From: G963422445 sp963422445
Lineage (GTDB): Bacteria > Pseudomonadota > Alphaproteobacteria > Thalassobaculales > Thalassobaculaceae
NCBI GenBank assembly: GCA_963422445.2
Contig: OY729512.2
Location: forward strand, 3,224,001-3,288,000
Direction of reading: 5' to 3'
Length of the DNA: 64,000 nucleotides
This document shows positions 10,043 to 19,376 of the stretch, piece after piece. Positions within the stretch are counted from its first letter, which is position 1. Each line of letters starts with the position of its first letter. Below the pieces are notes generated by a model that was not told where the DNA came from, searched no databases, and saw only the letters and a list, made by a program, of their open reading frames with translations. Made by a program: the position numbers and the translations under genes.

Positions 10043-10710
10043 GCAGTACCGTTACGTCGGGTCATGACCATGATCACATGCATCCCTATGACCCGCATCA
10101 TCACCATCCGCATCGACCGGATCAGGACGATACGTTGACCTATTACAAGACCATGGAAAGCGCAGTTCGCGAACTCCTGATCGAGAAAGGTCTGATGACT
10201 GCGGCCGATATACAACGCCAGATCGAAAAGATGGACGAACGTACCCCAGCCAACGGTGCGCGCATCGTTGCCCGTGCCTGGAGCGACATCGCTTATCGCC
10301 AGAGGTTGATCGAAACTCCGAAACAGGCAATCGCCGAACTCGGCCACGATATCGGCCCGATGCATCTCGTCGTGTTGGAGAACACGCCGGCGGTTCACAA
10401 TGTTGTGGTTTGCACATTGTGTTCCTGCTACCCGCGCTGGATTCTCGGCTTGCCACCAGATTGGTACAAGAGCCGGGCCTATCGTTCTCGCGTGGTTCGC
10501 GAGCCCCGAGCGGTGCTGAGGGAATTCGGGACCGCCATTGCTGATGACCGCGAGGTACGGGTGCATGATTCGACGGCTGACATGCGCTATATGGTATTGC
10601 CGATGAGGCCGGACGGTACCTCGGACATGGGTGAGGATGAATTGCAGCAGCTTGTCGGCCGCGATGCGATGATAGGGGTCGTTGAGGTAGGGCACTCCCG
10701 GAAATCCTGA
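10039..10710 (+). CDS. Cobalt-type nitrile hydratase alpha / thiocyanate hydrolase gamma-like subunit
   Basis: The catalytic, metal-binding subunit, 223 aa. The claw motif CTLCSC (C125, C128, C130) is the cobalt-type form; in this family two of the cysteines are oxidised after translation. Around it are VVVCTLCSCYPRWILGLPP and RVVREPRAVLREFG, both family signatures. The first 30 residues are very rich in His and Asp (HDHDHMHPYD ... HHHHPH), unusual for the alpha chain and plausibly a built-in cobalt-binding tail, since no separate activator gene is present. The substrate could be a nitrile, thiocyanate or another cyano compound; sequence alone does not decide. Confidence 0.9.
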   Translation: MSSTVTSGHDHDHMHPYDPHHHHPHRPDQDDTLTYYKTMESAVRELLIEKGLMTAADIQRQIEKMDERTPANGARIVARAWSDIAYRQRLIETPKQAIAELGHDIGPMHLVVLENTPAVHNVVVCTLCSCYPRWILGLPPDWYKSRAYRSRVVREPRAVLREFGTAIADDREVRVHDSTADMRYMVLPMRPDGTSDMGEDELQQLVGRDAMIGVVEVGHSRKS

Positions 10711-10762
10711 TCCGCAGTCGCGGCCGGTTCGTTCGGGTCTGCGACCGACCCGTATTCAGGGC

Positions 10763-10791
10763 TTGCATTTCCGTGCGACGGGCAGTATCAA
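10763..10791 (+). promoter_or_regulatory. rpsB: Candidate promoter for rpsB-tsf
   Basis: TTGCAT (10763-10768), a 17-bp spacer and TATCAA (10786-10791) give a fair sigma-70-like match about 120 bp before rpsB. The leader is long enough for the S2 autoregulation known in other bacteria, but I see no defined structure. Confidence 0.35.
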
Positions 10792-10913
10792 CCGGTCTGC
10801 CAATCACGCACACGAGTTTGCGCTGACATTGCCCGGCCGGGCATGGACGCGCTCCGGTGCCCCGGCATGTGCCAGGGCGATTGCTCGTGGAGGACCAACC
10901 GGAGAAAACGCGA

Positions 10914-11738
10914 ATGACAGCCGTGACCTTTACAATGCGCCAGCTTCTGGAATCCGGCGTGCATTTCGGGCATCACACCCGGCGCTGGAACCCGAAGATG
11001 AAGCCGTATATCTACGGCGTGCGCAACAACACGCATATCATCGATTTGCGCCAGTCCGTGCCGTTGCTGCACCGGGCGCTGGAAGCCATCCGGGACGCCA
11101 CGGCCAAGGGCGAACGGGTGCTCATGGTCGGCACCAAGCGCCAGGCGTCGGAAACCATTGCCGAGACCGCGAAGAAGACCGGACAATATTACATCAATCA
11201 TCGCTGGCTCGGCGGCACGCTGACCAACTGGAAGACCATTTCCAATTCGATCAAGCGTCTGAAGGATCTGGAATCCCGTCTTGCCGGTGAAACGGTTGGC
11301 CTGACCAAGAAGGAGTTGCTGAACCTGACCCGGGAACGCGACAAGCTCGAACGCGCACTTGGCGGCATCAAGGAGATGGGCGGCCTGCCGGGCATCCTCT
11401 TTGTCATCGATACCAACAAGGAACAGTTGGCAATCCAGGAGGCCAACAAACTCGGATTACCCGTCGTTGCGGTCGTCGACAGTAATAGCGATCCGGATGG
11501 CATCCAATACCCGATTCCGGGCAACGATGACGCCATGCGGGCGATATCGCTGTATTGCGAACTCGTGGGTCTTGCCGTGCTGACCGGTTTGCAGGCCGAG
11601 ATGATGGCCTCTGGAGAAGATATCGGCGCATTGGAGTCGGTGCTATTACCGCCGGTTCCCGAAGCCGAACCGGTGGCTGATGTGCCGGCACCCGATGTGT
11701 CCACCGAGGAACCGGCTGGAGACGCAACACCAGCTTGA
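10914..11738 (+). CDS. rpsB: 30S ribosomal protein S2
   Basis: A protein of 274 aa with the S2 signatures MRQLLESGVHFGHHTRRWNP at the N-terminus and GLPGILFVIDTNKE and PVVAVVDSNSDPDGIQYPIP further on. The ATG at 10914 follows GGAG at about 9 bp. The C-terminus has an acidic, alanine- and proline-rich tail (PEAEPVADVPAPDVSTEEP) of the kind common in alphaproteobacterial S2. It is the first gene of the translation block and is followed by tsf, the usual pairing. Confidence 0.98.
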   Translation: MTAVTFTMRQLLESGVHFGHHTRRWNPKMKPYIYGVRNNTHIIDLRQSVPLLHRALEAIRDATAKGERVLMVGTKRQASETIAETAKKTGQYYINHRWLGGTLTNWKTISNSIKRLKDLESRLAGETVGLTKKELLNLTRERDKLERALGGIKEMGGLPGILFVIDTNKEQLAIQEANKLGLPVVAVVDSNSDPDGIQYPIPGNDDAMRAISLYCELVGLAVLTGLQAEMMASGEDIGALESVLLPPVPEAEPVADVPAPDVSTEEPAGDATPA

Positions 11739-11879
11739 TCCGGCCGCCAGGTGCAGGTACGACCCGGGGTGCTTGTCGGAAGCCACCGACATCCTGACAG
11801 GAATGAGCGCCGGCGTCGCCTGGATTTGTCGCACCGGTCATATCGTGATGCCGGGGCAAACGAAGAAACGAGGAAAATC

Positions 11880-12806
11880 ATGGTTGCTGTTTCGGCTCAG
11901 TTGGTGAAGGCGCTGCGTCATAAGACCGGCGCCGGCATGATGGATTGCAAGAAGGCTCTCGGCGAGACCGGCGGGGATATCGAAGAGGCCGTCGACTGGT
12001 TGCGGAAGAAGGGCCTTTCCGCCGCCGCGAAGAAAGCGGGCCGCGTTGCCGCCGAAGGGATCGTTGCTCTCGTCACCGAGGGCAAGTCTGGCGCGCTGGT
12101 CGAGGTCAACGCGGAAACCGATTTCGTTTCCCGGAATGACGCTTTTCAGAGTTTCTCGTCGACGGTGGCAAGGCTCGTGCTGGACCGGGGCGACGACCTC
12201 GACGCGCTTGGCGCTGCGAATTATCCGGGTCAAGACCGGACCGTCGCCGAGCAGTTGACCCACAGTATCGCGATCATCGGCGAGAACATGTCGTTACGCC
12301 GTGCTGTGAAAATGACGGTCGATAATGGTGTGGTGGTTTCGTATGTCCATAATGCCGTCGCTCCCGGCCTCGGCCGTATCGGTGTCCTCATTGCCCTCAG
12401 GTCGGCCGCCGGATCCGAGACGCTGGAGGCGCTCGGCAAACAGCTTGCCATGCACGTTGCCGCCACGGCTCCACAAAGCGTCAGCGTTGATGATCTGGAC
12501 GAGGCCGTTGTCGAACGGGAGAGGGCGGTTCTGACCGAGCAGGCAAAGGCATCCGGAAGGCCCGACAATGTCATCGAGAAGATGATTACGGGCCGCATGC
12601 GAAAATTTTACGAAGATGTCGTTTTGCTGGAGCAGACCTTCGTTGTGGACAACGAAACCAGGGTTGCCGCGGTCATGAAGCAGGCGTCGGACGAGGCTGG
12701 CAGTCCGATTGAAATCACAGGGTTTCAGCGATACGCACTTGGCGAGGGCATCGAGCGCGAGAACAAGGATTTCGCAGCTGAGGTCGCCGCGCAGCTGGGC
12801 AACTGA
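11880..12806 (+). CDS. tsf: Elongation factor Ts
   Basis: Guanine nucleotide exchange factor for EF-Tu, 308 aa. The N-terminal UBA-like domain with KTGAGMMDCKKALGE and the core motif TDFVSRNDAF (which inserts beside the EF-Tu nucleotide site) are both present. The ATG at 11880 is preceded by GAGGAAA. The 141-bp gap from rpsB and 44 bp to pyrH fit one transcript. Confidence 0.98.
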   Translation: MVAVSAQLVKALRHKTGAGMMDCKKALGETGGDIEEAVDWLRKKGLSAAAKKAGRVAAEGIVALVTEGKSGALVEVNAETDFVSRNDAFQSFSSTVARLVLDRGDDLDALGAANYPGQDRTVAEQLTHSIAIIGENMSLRRAVKMTVDNGVVVSYVHNAVAPGLGRIGVLIALRSAAGSETLEALGKQLAMHVAATAPQSVSVDDLDEAVVERERAVLTEQAKASGRPDNVIEKMITGRMRKFYEDVVLLEQTFVVDNETRVAAVMKQASDEAGSPIEITGFQRYALGEGIERENKDFAAEVAAQLGN

Positions 12807-12850
12807 GACCTCAACCCGGTAAACGCGCGGACCGGCAGCCGGAGAGGATC

Positions 12851-13600
12851 ATGGCGGACGTCAGCCTCAACGGCGAACTTCGTTATCGGCGGATTCTCCT
12901 GAAGATTTCGGGGGAAGCACTGATGGGAGATCAGCGCTTCGGCCTTGATCCCGCGGTGGTCAACCGGATCGCGAAAGAGATCCATTCCGTTATACGGTCG
13001 GACGTCGAGGTCTGCGCTGTCATTGGCGGTGGCAACATCTTCCGCGGAATCTCGGTCGCCGCCGGGGGTATGGAGCGGGCAACAGCCGACTATATGGGCA
13101 TGTTGGCCACGGTGATGAATGCCCTCGCGATGCAAAACGCCTTGGAGGAGCTTGGCGTCGCGACCCGGGTGCAATCGGCACTGCCCATTGACGCTGTCTG
13201 TGAACCCTATATCCGGCGCCGTGCTGTCAGGCATATGGAGAAGAAGCGTGTCGTGATCTTTGCCGCCGGCACCGGAAACCCATTTTTCACGACCGACACC
13301 GCAGCAGCACTGCGGGCCACCGAAATGGGCTGCGACGCCCTGCTCAAGGCGACGAAGGTCGATGGAGTCTACAATGCCGACCCGGAACTGGTACCGGATG
13401 CCGTGCGGTATGACCGGCTGAGCTACATGCAGGTGCTTGCACGCGACCTGAAAGTGATGGACACGTCGGCGATTTCATTGGCACGTGAAAATCGCATTCC
13501 TATACTGGTTTTCTCGATCAACAATGCCGGAGCGTTCGCGGCGGTGCTTCGCGGCGAGGGCAGGTACACGGTCATTACAGACGAGGCCGACGATGTCTGA
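12851..13600 (+). CDS. pyrH: Uridylate kinase (UMP kinase)
   Basis: Phosphorylates UMP to UDP in pyrimidine synthesis; bacterial hexameric amino-acid-kinase fold. It is 249 aa with RILLKISGEALMG, GGGNIFRG (phosphate-binding) and FFTTDTAAALRA. GGAGAGG precedes the start by about 6 bp. The 3' end overlaps frr by 8 bp, so pyrH and frr are translated together. Confidence 0.98.
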   Translation: MADVSLNGELRYRRILLKISGEALMGDQRFGLDPAVVNRIAKEIHSVIRSDVEVCAVIGGGNIFRGISVAAGGMERATADYMGMLATVMNALAMQNALEELGVATRVQSALPIDAVCEPYIRRRAVRHMEKKRVVIFAAGTGNPFFTTDTAAALRATEMGCDALLKATKVDGVYNADPELVPDAVRYDRLSYMQVLARDLKVMDTSAISLARENRIPILVFSINNAGAFAAVLRGEGRYTVITDEADDV

Positions 13601-14150
13601 ACCCGATCTCGACGATATCGAACGGAGAATGGATGGTGCCATCACCGCACTTCAGAAGGAGTTCATGGGCCTGCGGACCGGGCGCGCGTCCTCCCAGTTG
13701 CTGCATTCGATCAAGGTCAATGCCTATGGTGCGGAAATGTCGCTCAACCAGATCGCCACGATAAGCGTGCCGGAACCCAGGATGCTGTCGGTGCAGGTCT
13801 GGGACAAAGGCAATGCCAAGGCGGTCGAGCGGGCGATACGGGAGTCCGAACTTGGGTTGAATCCGCAGGTTGACGGACAATTAATGCGCATCCCGCTCCC
13901 TGACCTGAGCGAGGAAAGACGGCGTGAATTGTCGCGGATTGCCGCCCGGTATGCGGAAGGGGCGCGGGTCGCCGTGCGTAATGTTCGGCGTGACGGTATG
14001 GACCATCTGAAGCGGTTGGAGAGAGATGGCGAGATCGGACAGGATGATCGTCACCTTTACGAGGAGGAAATCCAGACTCTTACCAATGATCATGTCGAGC
14101 GGATCAACAGTGCACTGGCCGAAAAAGAAGCCGAGATCATGCAGGTCTGA
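13593..14150 (+). CDS. frr: Ribosome recycling factor
   Basis: Splits the post-termination ribosome together with EF-G. 185 aa, the normal length, with the GLRTGRASSQLL motif, SVPEPRMLSVQVWD and IRIPLP-type text (MRIPLPDLSEERR), and a helical NVRRDGMDHLK segment. The start inside the end of pyrH (ATG at 13593) is the only one that gives the standard N-terminus. Confidence 0.98.
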   Translation: MSEPDLDDIERRMDGAITALQKEFMGLRTGRASSQLLHSIKVNAYGAEMSLNQIATISVPEPRMLSVQVWDKGNAKAVERAIRESELGLNPQVDGQLMRIPLPDLSEERRRELSRIAARYAEGARVAVRNVRRDGMDHLKRLERDGEIGQDDRHLYEEEIQTLTNDHVERINSALAEKEAEIMQV

Positions 14151-14153
14151 TCG

Positions 14154-14882
14154 ATGGGGCCGCAGTTTCCAAACGAATCGACAATGGCACCCCGTCATGT
14201 CGCGATCATCATGGATGGCAATGGTCGTTGGGCACAGGCGCGCGGCTTGCCGCGGATCGCCGGTCATCGCAGCGGCGCCGAAGCTGTTCGGCGTATCGTG
14301 AAGGCTGCGGTAGAACTCGGGATCAGCTATCTGACATTGTTCGGGTTCTCGTCGGAAAACTGGAGTCGCCCGGTGTCCGAAGTTACTGACCTGATGAGCC
14401 TGCTTCGGCGTTATCTCTCTAAGGAAATTGCGGAACTGCACGCTCGACAAGTGCGTCTCCGCGTGATCGGCGAACGCCAGCGCCTCTCCGACGACATCAA
14501 CAACCTAATCTCGGAGTCGGAAAAACTGACCCGGCATAATGAGCAACTGACGCTCACGCTTGCCTTGAGTTATGGCGGCCGGCGTTCCATCGCCCTTGCC
14601 ACTCGGCAGTTGGCACAGCAGGTCTGCGACGGTGGCATCGGTCTGGAAGATATCGATGAGGGCATACTGCAAAGGCAGCTGGAGACCAGTGACATGCCCG
14701 ACCCTGATCTGGTGATCCGAACCTCGGGTGAACAGCGACTCTCGAACTTCATGCTTTGGGAATGCGCCTATTCCGAATTCATCTTTCTCGACATGTATTG
14801 GCCCGATTTCACGGGCGCCGATCTTGCTGCCGCTATTGACGAGTTCGGTCGCCGTGACCGCCGATTCGGCGCGGCCGGCTGA
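14154..14882 (+). CDS. uppS: Undecaprenyl diphosphate synthase
   Basis: cis-Prenyltransferase that extends farnesyl diphosphate to the C55 carrier used for peptidoglycan. 242 aa. HVAIIMDGNGRWA contains the catalytic Asp (D21); LFGFSSENWSRP, LSYGGR and RTSGEQRLSNFMLWE are the other conserved blocks. It begins 3 bp after frr. Confidence 0.97.
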   Translation: MGPQFPNESTMAPRHVAIIMDGNGRWAQARGLPRIAGHRSGAEAVRRIVKAAVELGISYLTLFGFSSENWSRPVSEVTDLMSLLRRYLSKEIAELHARQVRLRVIGERQRLSDDINNLISESEKLTRHNEQLTLTLALSYGGRRSIALATRQLAQQVCDGGIGLEDIDEGILQRQLETSDMPDPDLVIRTSGEQRLSNFMLWECAYSEFIFLDMYWPDFTGADLAAAIDEFGRRDRRFGAAG

Positions 14883-14901
14883 TTCGTGTTCGAGCAGGCG
14901 G

Positions 14902-15756
14902 ATGAAGGATGACAAGCAGGGGCAGGGCGGCGGACCGGGCCTGACCCGAAAAATTTCCGGCGATCTGACCCGCCGGCTGGTCTCGTTGATCGTTATCCTG
15001 CCGCCGGTGGTTCTTGCCTGGTTGTATGGCGGGTTGGCTTTTGCCGTGCTTGTTGCTGGCGCTGCCGGATGCATGGCGTGGGAATGGGCGGCGATGATTG
15101 CGCCCCGGAGGGGCAAGCATATTGCCGCCCTGGCGGCGTTTGCCAGCACTTGCGCGGTCCTGGGCGTGATCATGGTTCCGGCCGCCGGCGTGGTCTCGGC
15201 GGCATTCTTCGCCATCGTGTGGATTGGTGCGAGGCTCCTCGGGGAAGGCCGCGGGTTCCAGCTTGCTTTCGGCTGCGCAGTTGTTGCTGTGCCATGCTGC
15301 GCGGCCTATTGGCTCCGGACGGACACGACTGCGGGTCTGGTGCTGGTGGCTTGGATTATCGCGGCGGTCTCGGCCACCGATACCGGTGCCTACGCCGCGG
15401 GACGTCTGATCGGCGGCCCGAGGCTTGTGCCTCGCATCAGCCCCAACAAAACCTGGGCCGGCCTGTTCGGTGGTATCGCGGCAAGCATGCTGGTCGGAGC
15501 CGGCTTCGCAACACTGGTTGCGGATCTGTGGGACATTGTCCTTGTCGTGATCCTGAGTGCCGGTCTTGCGCTCATTGCCCAGGCCGGCGATCTGTGCGAG
15601 TCCATGGTAAAACGGGCTTGCGGTGTGAAGGATTCGGGCCACTTACTTCCGGGCCACGGTGGTGTTCTGGACCGCTTGGACGGACATTTGCCGGCATTTC
15701 TGGTAATAGCAGTGGTGGTGATGGTCAGTGGGTGGCATCCTTTCCCGGTTTGGTAG
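14902..15756 (+). CDS. cdsA: Phosphatidate cytidylyltransferase
   Basis: Makes CDP-diacylglycerol from phosphatidic acid and CTP in the inner membrane. The 284-aa chain has several hydrophobic helices and the C-terminal CdsA signature SPNKTWAGLFGG ... GDLCESMVKRACGVKDSG ... LPGHGGVLDRLDG. The ATG at 14902 is 20 bp after uppS. The next 168 bp before dxr contain a candidate promoter and no gene. Confidence 0.95.
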   Translation: MKDDKQGQGGGPGLTRKISGDLTRRLVSLIVILPPVVLAWLYGGLAFAVLVAGAAGCMAWEWAAMIAPRRGKHIAALAAFASTCAVLGVIMVPAAGVVSAAFFAIVWIGARLLGEGRGFQLAFGCAVVAVPCCAAYWLRTDTTAGLVLVAWIIAAVSATDTGAYAAGRLIGGPRLVPRISPNKTWAGLFGGIAASMLVGAGFATLVADLWDIVLVVILSAGLALIAQAGDLCESMVKRACGVKDSGHLLPGHGGVLDRLDGHLPAFLVIAVVVMVSGWHPFPVW

Positions 15757-15786
15757 CAGCCAAACCTCAGGATCGGGAAACTTCGT

Positions 15787-15815
15787 TTGCCGGCGATTGC
15801 CGCTTCATCTATATC
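15787..15815 (+). promoter_or_regulatory. dxr: Candidate promoter upstream of dxr
   Basis: TTGCCG (15787-15792), a 17-bp spacer and TATATC (15810-15815) lie about 110 bp before dxr in the only longer gap of the block. It is a moderate sigma-70-like match and nothing more. Confidence 0.3.
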
Positions 15816-15924
15816 CGTAACGCTCGTGCATGTGCAGGATATGCTGTGTTTCGTGGGACCGTCCTATATGTGATACCTGTAGGGACTGTGACGGACGGGA
15901 AAGTCGGAAATGGTTTGAACACCT

Positions 15925-17088
15925 ATGGCGGCTGATGGCTGCAAGACGGTTACGGTCTTGGGGGCGACAGGTTCGGTCGGGCGCACGACGCTCGGCCTGA
16001 TCGGCGACAATCCCCGGCGTTACCGCGTTGCTGCACTGACCGGCGGTAGCAATTGGGCTCTGCTAGCCGAACAGGTCCGCAAGTTCGCGCCGAATTTCGT
16101 CGCAATCGCTGATGAAGACGTCTATACCCCGCTGAAGGAGGCCCTCTCCGGCGAGCCGGTTGAAATTGCGGCGGGGCCTGCTGCCATCGTTGCGGCGGCG
16201 CAGCGGCCGTCGGACTGGGTCATGGCGGGAATCGTCGGTCTGGCAGGACTGTCCGCAACCATCGAAGCGATCCGTCGCGGCGTCGCGGTGGCATTTGCCA
16301 ATAAGGAGTGTCTGGTCTCCTCAGGCGTGGTCATGCTGCGGGAAGTGCTGCGTGCAGGGGCGACGTTGCTTCCTGTCGATTCGGAGCACAATGCAATCTT
16401 CCAGGTGCTCGAAGACCGCAACCGGGACATGGTCGATCGCATCATCCTGACCGCGTCAGGCGGACCGTTCCGCGACTGCAGTCAGGAAGAGATGGCCGCC
16501 AAGACGCCGGATGAGGCCCTGGCGCATCCGAATTGGGACATGGGTGCCAAGATATCGGTCGATTCGGCGACAATGATGAACAAGGGCCTTGAACTGATCG
16601 AGGCGCATCACCTGTTTGACATGCCTGCCAACAACATTGACGTTCTCATTCATCCGCAGTCGATCGTTCACAGTATGGTCGCCTATCGCGACGGATCAGT
16701 GCTTGCCCAATTGGGGACACCGGATATGGCGATCCCAATTGCCCACGCACTGGCCTGGCCAAACCGGATACCGGTCCCTCGGGCACGGCTGAATCTTGTC
16801 GAAATTGCGGCTCTAACTTTCGAAACACCCGATTCGGTGCGGTTTCCGGCCCTGCGCCTCGCTCGCGAAGTCATGGCGGCAGGCGGTGGCGCGCCGTTGG
16901 TCATGAATGCGGCAAACGAAGTTGCTGTTGCCGGTTTTCTTGAAGGGCGAATCGGTTTTACCGATATCGTTCCGACGATCGAACACATGCTCGGGACATT
17001 CTCGGTGCCGGAACCTCAGAGCATTGATGATGTCATTCATCTTGATTCCGCAGCCCGCCAGATGACCAGCGAAATCCTGCAGGCGTGA
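15925..17088 (+). CDS. dxr: 1-deoxy-D-xylulose 5-phosphate reductoisomerase
   Basis: Second enzyme of the MEP isoprenoid pathway (DXP to MEP, NADPH- and metal-dependent). 387 aa. NADPH site VLGATGSVGRTTL, then FANKECLVSSG, PVDSEHNAIFQ with the metal and substrate residues, and NWDMGAKISVDSATMMNKG. The chain is complete. In this gene order rseP should follow within a few bases; here about 1.1 kb of ISAs1 debris intervenes. Confidence 0.98.
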   Translation: MAADGCKTVTVLGATGSVGRTTLGLIGDNPRRYRVAALTGGSNWALLAEQVRKFAPNFVAIADEDVYTPLKEALSGEPVEIAAGPAAIVAAAQRPSDWVMAGIVGLAGLSATIEAIRRGVAVAFANKECLVSSGVVMLREVLRAGATLLPVDSEHNAIFQVLEDRNRDMVDRIILTASGGPFRDCSQEEMAAKTPDEALAHPNWDMGAKISVDSATMMNKGLELIEAHHLFDMPANNIDVLIHPQSIVHSMVAYRDGSVLAQLGTPDMAIPIAHALAWPNRIPVPRARLNLVEIAALTFETPDSVRFPALRLAREVMAAGGGAPLVMNAANEVAVAGFLEGRIGFTDIVPTIEHMLGTFSVPEPQSIDDVIHLDSAARQMTSEILQA

Positions 17089-17177
17089 TCAAGCGGTGCC
17101 GGCTTGCGGTGTGGATGCAGACCGGCCCGGCTCCAGCAACATCCGGTATCGTCACGATTGCCGTGTTTGTCTCATGC

Positions 17178-18129
17178 CTACCGATAATGTGATCGGCCGG
17201 TCGATGCGGCGCGGGGCGTTGTCGGTCGGGCGATCCTGGAAACAGCCGTCGCGTTGTGCGGGCGGCGGACGGACCGGTGGTGTCGTGGTTTCGGGAGAGC
17301 GGTCTCGGTCGGACGGGCATGAAGAGCGCTTTCATGTCGTCCTTGCGTCGATAGCTGAAAGCGCGCGGGTTCTTGGCGAAGCCCCTCTTCGGTTTGCCGA
17401 TCTTGCGGTTGTCCCCAAGGATCACGGCGATCGCGATGGTGTTGATGATGGCATTGCCGGATGGTGCGTATCGGGTGCGGGCGGTCCAATCGTCTTCTTT
17501 AAAGGTGACGTCCCGGACATGGTGATAGCGTTCGACCAGCTGGTGACCGCGGGTCCAGGCGAGCCGGTCTTGCGGTGTTGCGCGGCTGGCGTCGACGGCA
17601 AGGGCCTGTGCGATGTGCAGACGTGGTGGATTCGTCTTCGGTTGTCTTGTCCATGCTGTGACGGAGCACCCGAACGATCTGTTTCACATGCGGATCATTG
17701 ATCATCGCTTGTGGCGGCGTGAAAACCGCAATGTTGCGCTGTTCGATGCGGCCGTGCGCGAGGGTGAGATCGTCCTGACAATGCCCCGTCGCCTCGGTCT
17801 GCCATTCGCGTGTCGTCAGCGTGGTGCAGGTTTCGGGCACATTGCCCTTGATCGTGAATAGATTATCGGCCTTGTGTGTCTTGACGATGATCCGGGCGGT
17901 GTCACGGGTGGTATGGAGGGCATCGAGGATGATGACGCGGCTGGTGATCGGGAGGGTTTCGAGGACCTCCCGGACGGCTGCCATGCTCGACCAGGGTCAC
18001 GGTTTCATGATGATCCTCACTGTTGCGATTGGCGCTGCGAATGCGTTTGCCGTCGACGGCAAAGGCTTGTGCGATGTGCAAGCAAAAAATCGGCGCAACT
18101 GGAAAAATGGCAAAATCACGCCAAATCAC
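17178..18129 (-). pseudogene. ISAs1-family transposase remnant between dxr and rseP
   Basis: Minus-strand pieces in changing frames: FAVDGKRIRSANRNSEDHHE, then ITSRVIILDALHTTRDTARI (with the DAL-H-T catalytic region), HGRIEQRNIAVFTP, LAWTRGHQLVERYHHVRDVTF and FAKNPRAFSYRRKDDMKALF. These are the ISAs1/H-repeat order. A stretch of about 30 bp (CGTCGACGGCAAGGGCCTGTG at 17589 and its near copy at 18052) occurs twice, so internal rearrangement has happened. No intact product is possible. Confidence 0.78.
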
Positions 18130-18226
18130 TTAGCGTGGGATCGACGTTGGGTCGCCGATGCGATGTCATTGCCTTTGCGGCGTCACACCGTTAAATAGCG
18201 TGGCAATTCACGAGGTGGCAGGGCCA

Positions 18227-19360
18227 ATGGATCTACTGGTTATCCTCAAGGACAATTTGGTGCCGTTTCTGGTGGTTCTGACGGTCCTCGTGTTCGTCCA
18301 CGAGATGGGTCATTTCCTGGTCGCCCGCTGGAATGGCGTGAGGGTCCTGGTATTTTCCGTCGGCTTCGGTCCGGAACTGTTCGGCCGGACCGATCGCTCC
18401 GGGACACGGTGGCGTTTCTCCGCAATTCCGCTTGGCGGCTACGTCAAGATGTTCGGCGATGCCGATGCGTCGAGCGGTCGGGCCGTCGAGGATACGGAGA
18501 TGAGCGACGAAGACCGTGCGCTCTCGTTCCACCACAAATCCCTCAGGCAGCGAACGGCTATCATTGCGGCTGGTCCGGCGGCCAATTACTTGTTCGCACT
18601 CGTCGTCCTGACCGGTCTGTATGCGATTGGCGGGCAAGAGCTGACGACATCGCATGTCGACGGCATTCTGCCTGGCAGTGCCGCGGCCGAAGCCGGTTTC
18701 GAGATTGGTGACCGCATTGTCGAGGTGGATGGCGCTGAAATCGCCCGGTTTGACGAATTGCAACGCATTGTCAGTGCGAATCCAGGCGTGCCTTTGCCAA
18801 TAGTGCTCGAGCGTGACGGGCGTATGGTCGAATTGATGGCGACACCTCGGCCAATCGTCATATCGTCCGATGCCACCGGCGATGTCACGATCGGAAGACT
18901 CGGTATTCGCAGCAAGCAAACTAGGCTGGTTCGCCATGATCTGTTGTCGGCAACCGGGCAGGCGTTCGGGCAGGCATGGTGGGTGACGCATCAGACAATC
19001 GTCGCGGTCGGCGAGATGATCATCGGCAGCCGGTCGACCGAAGATCTCAGCGGACCGTTGCGAATCGCGCAGATGTCCGGGATGGCGGTCGAACTCGGCT
19101 GGTACAAAGCGATCTGGTTTGTTGCCGTGTTGTCGGTCAGTCTCGGACTGATCAATCTGTTCCCGATTCCACTTCTTGATGGTGGTCACCTCGTGTTCTA
19201 TGCGCTTGAGGCCGTTCGCGGCCGGCCGGTCGGGGAAAGGCTGCAGCTATGGACATCCCTGGCAGGCATGGCGGCGGTGGTAGGCCTCATGCTCTTCGTG
19301 ACGTGGAACGATCTGGTCCACATGCGGGTATTTGAGTTTTTCGGCACGTTGTTCAGTTGA
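18227..19360 (+). CDS. rseP: RseP-family intramembrane zinc protease (site-2 protease)
   Basis: Inner-membrane metalloprotease that in other bacteria cuts anti-sigma factors and signal-peptide remnants. 377 aa. VFVHEMGHFL holds HExxH (H25, E26, H29); one PDZ domain (HVDGILPGSAAAEAGFEIGD); C-terminal LFPIPLLDGGHL is the third metal ligand region. I chose the ATG at 18227 (GAGGTGGCAGGG before it), which starts at the first membrane helix. Since IS debris lies upstream, it may depend on a new promoter. Confidence 0.96.
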   Translation: MDLLVILKDNLVPFLVVLTVLVFVHEMGHFLVARWNGVRVLVFSVGFGPELFGRTDRSGTRWRFSAIPLGGYVKMFGDADASSGRAVEDTEMSDEDRALSFHHKSLRQRTAIIAAGPAANYLFALVVLTGLYAIGGQELTTSHVDGILPGSAAAEAGFEIGDRIVEVDGAEIARFDELQRIVSANPGVPLPIVLERDGRMVELMATPRPIVISSDATGDVTIGRLGIRSKQTRLVRHDLLSATGQAFGQAWWVTHQTIVAVGEMIIGSRSTEDLSGPLRIAQMSGMAVELGWYKAIWFVAVLSVSLGLINLFPIPLLDGGHLVFYALEAVRGRPVGERLQLWTSLAGMAAVVGLMLFVTWNDLVHMRVFEFFGTLFS

Positions 19361-19376
19361 AGGCGAGACCAAGACC

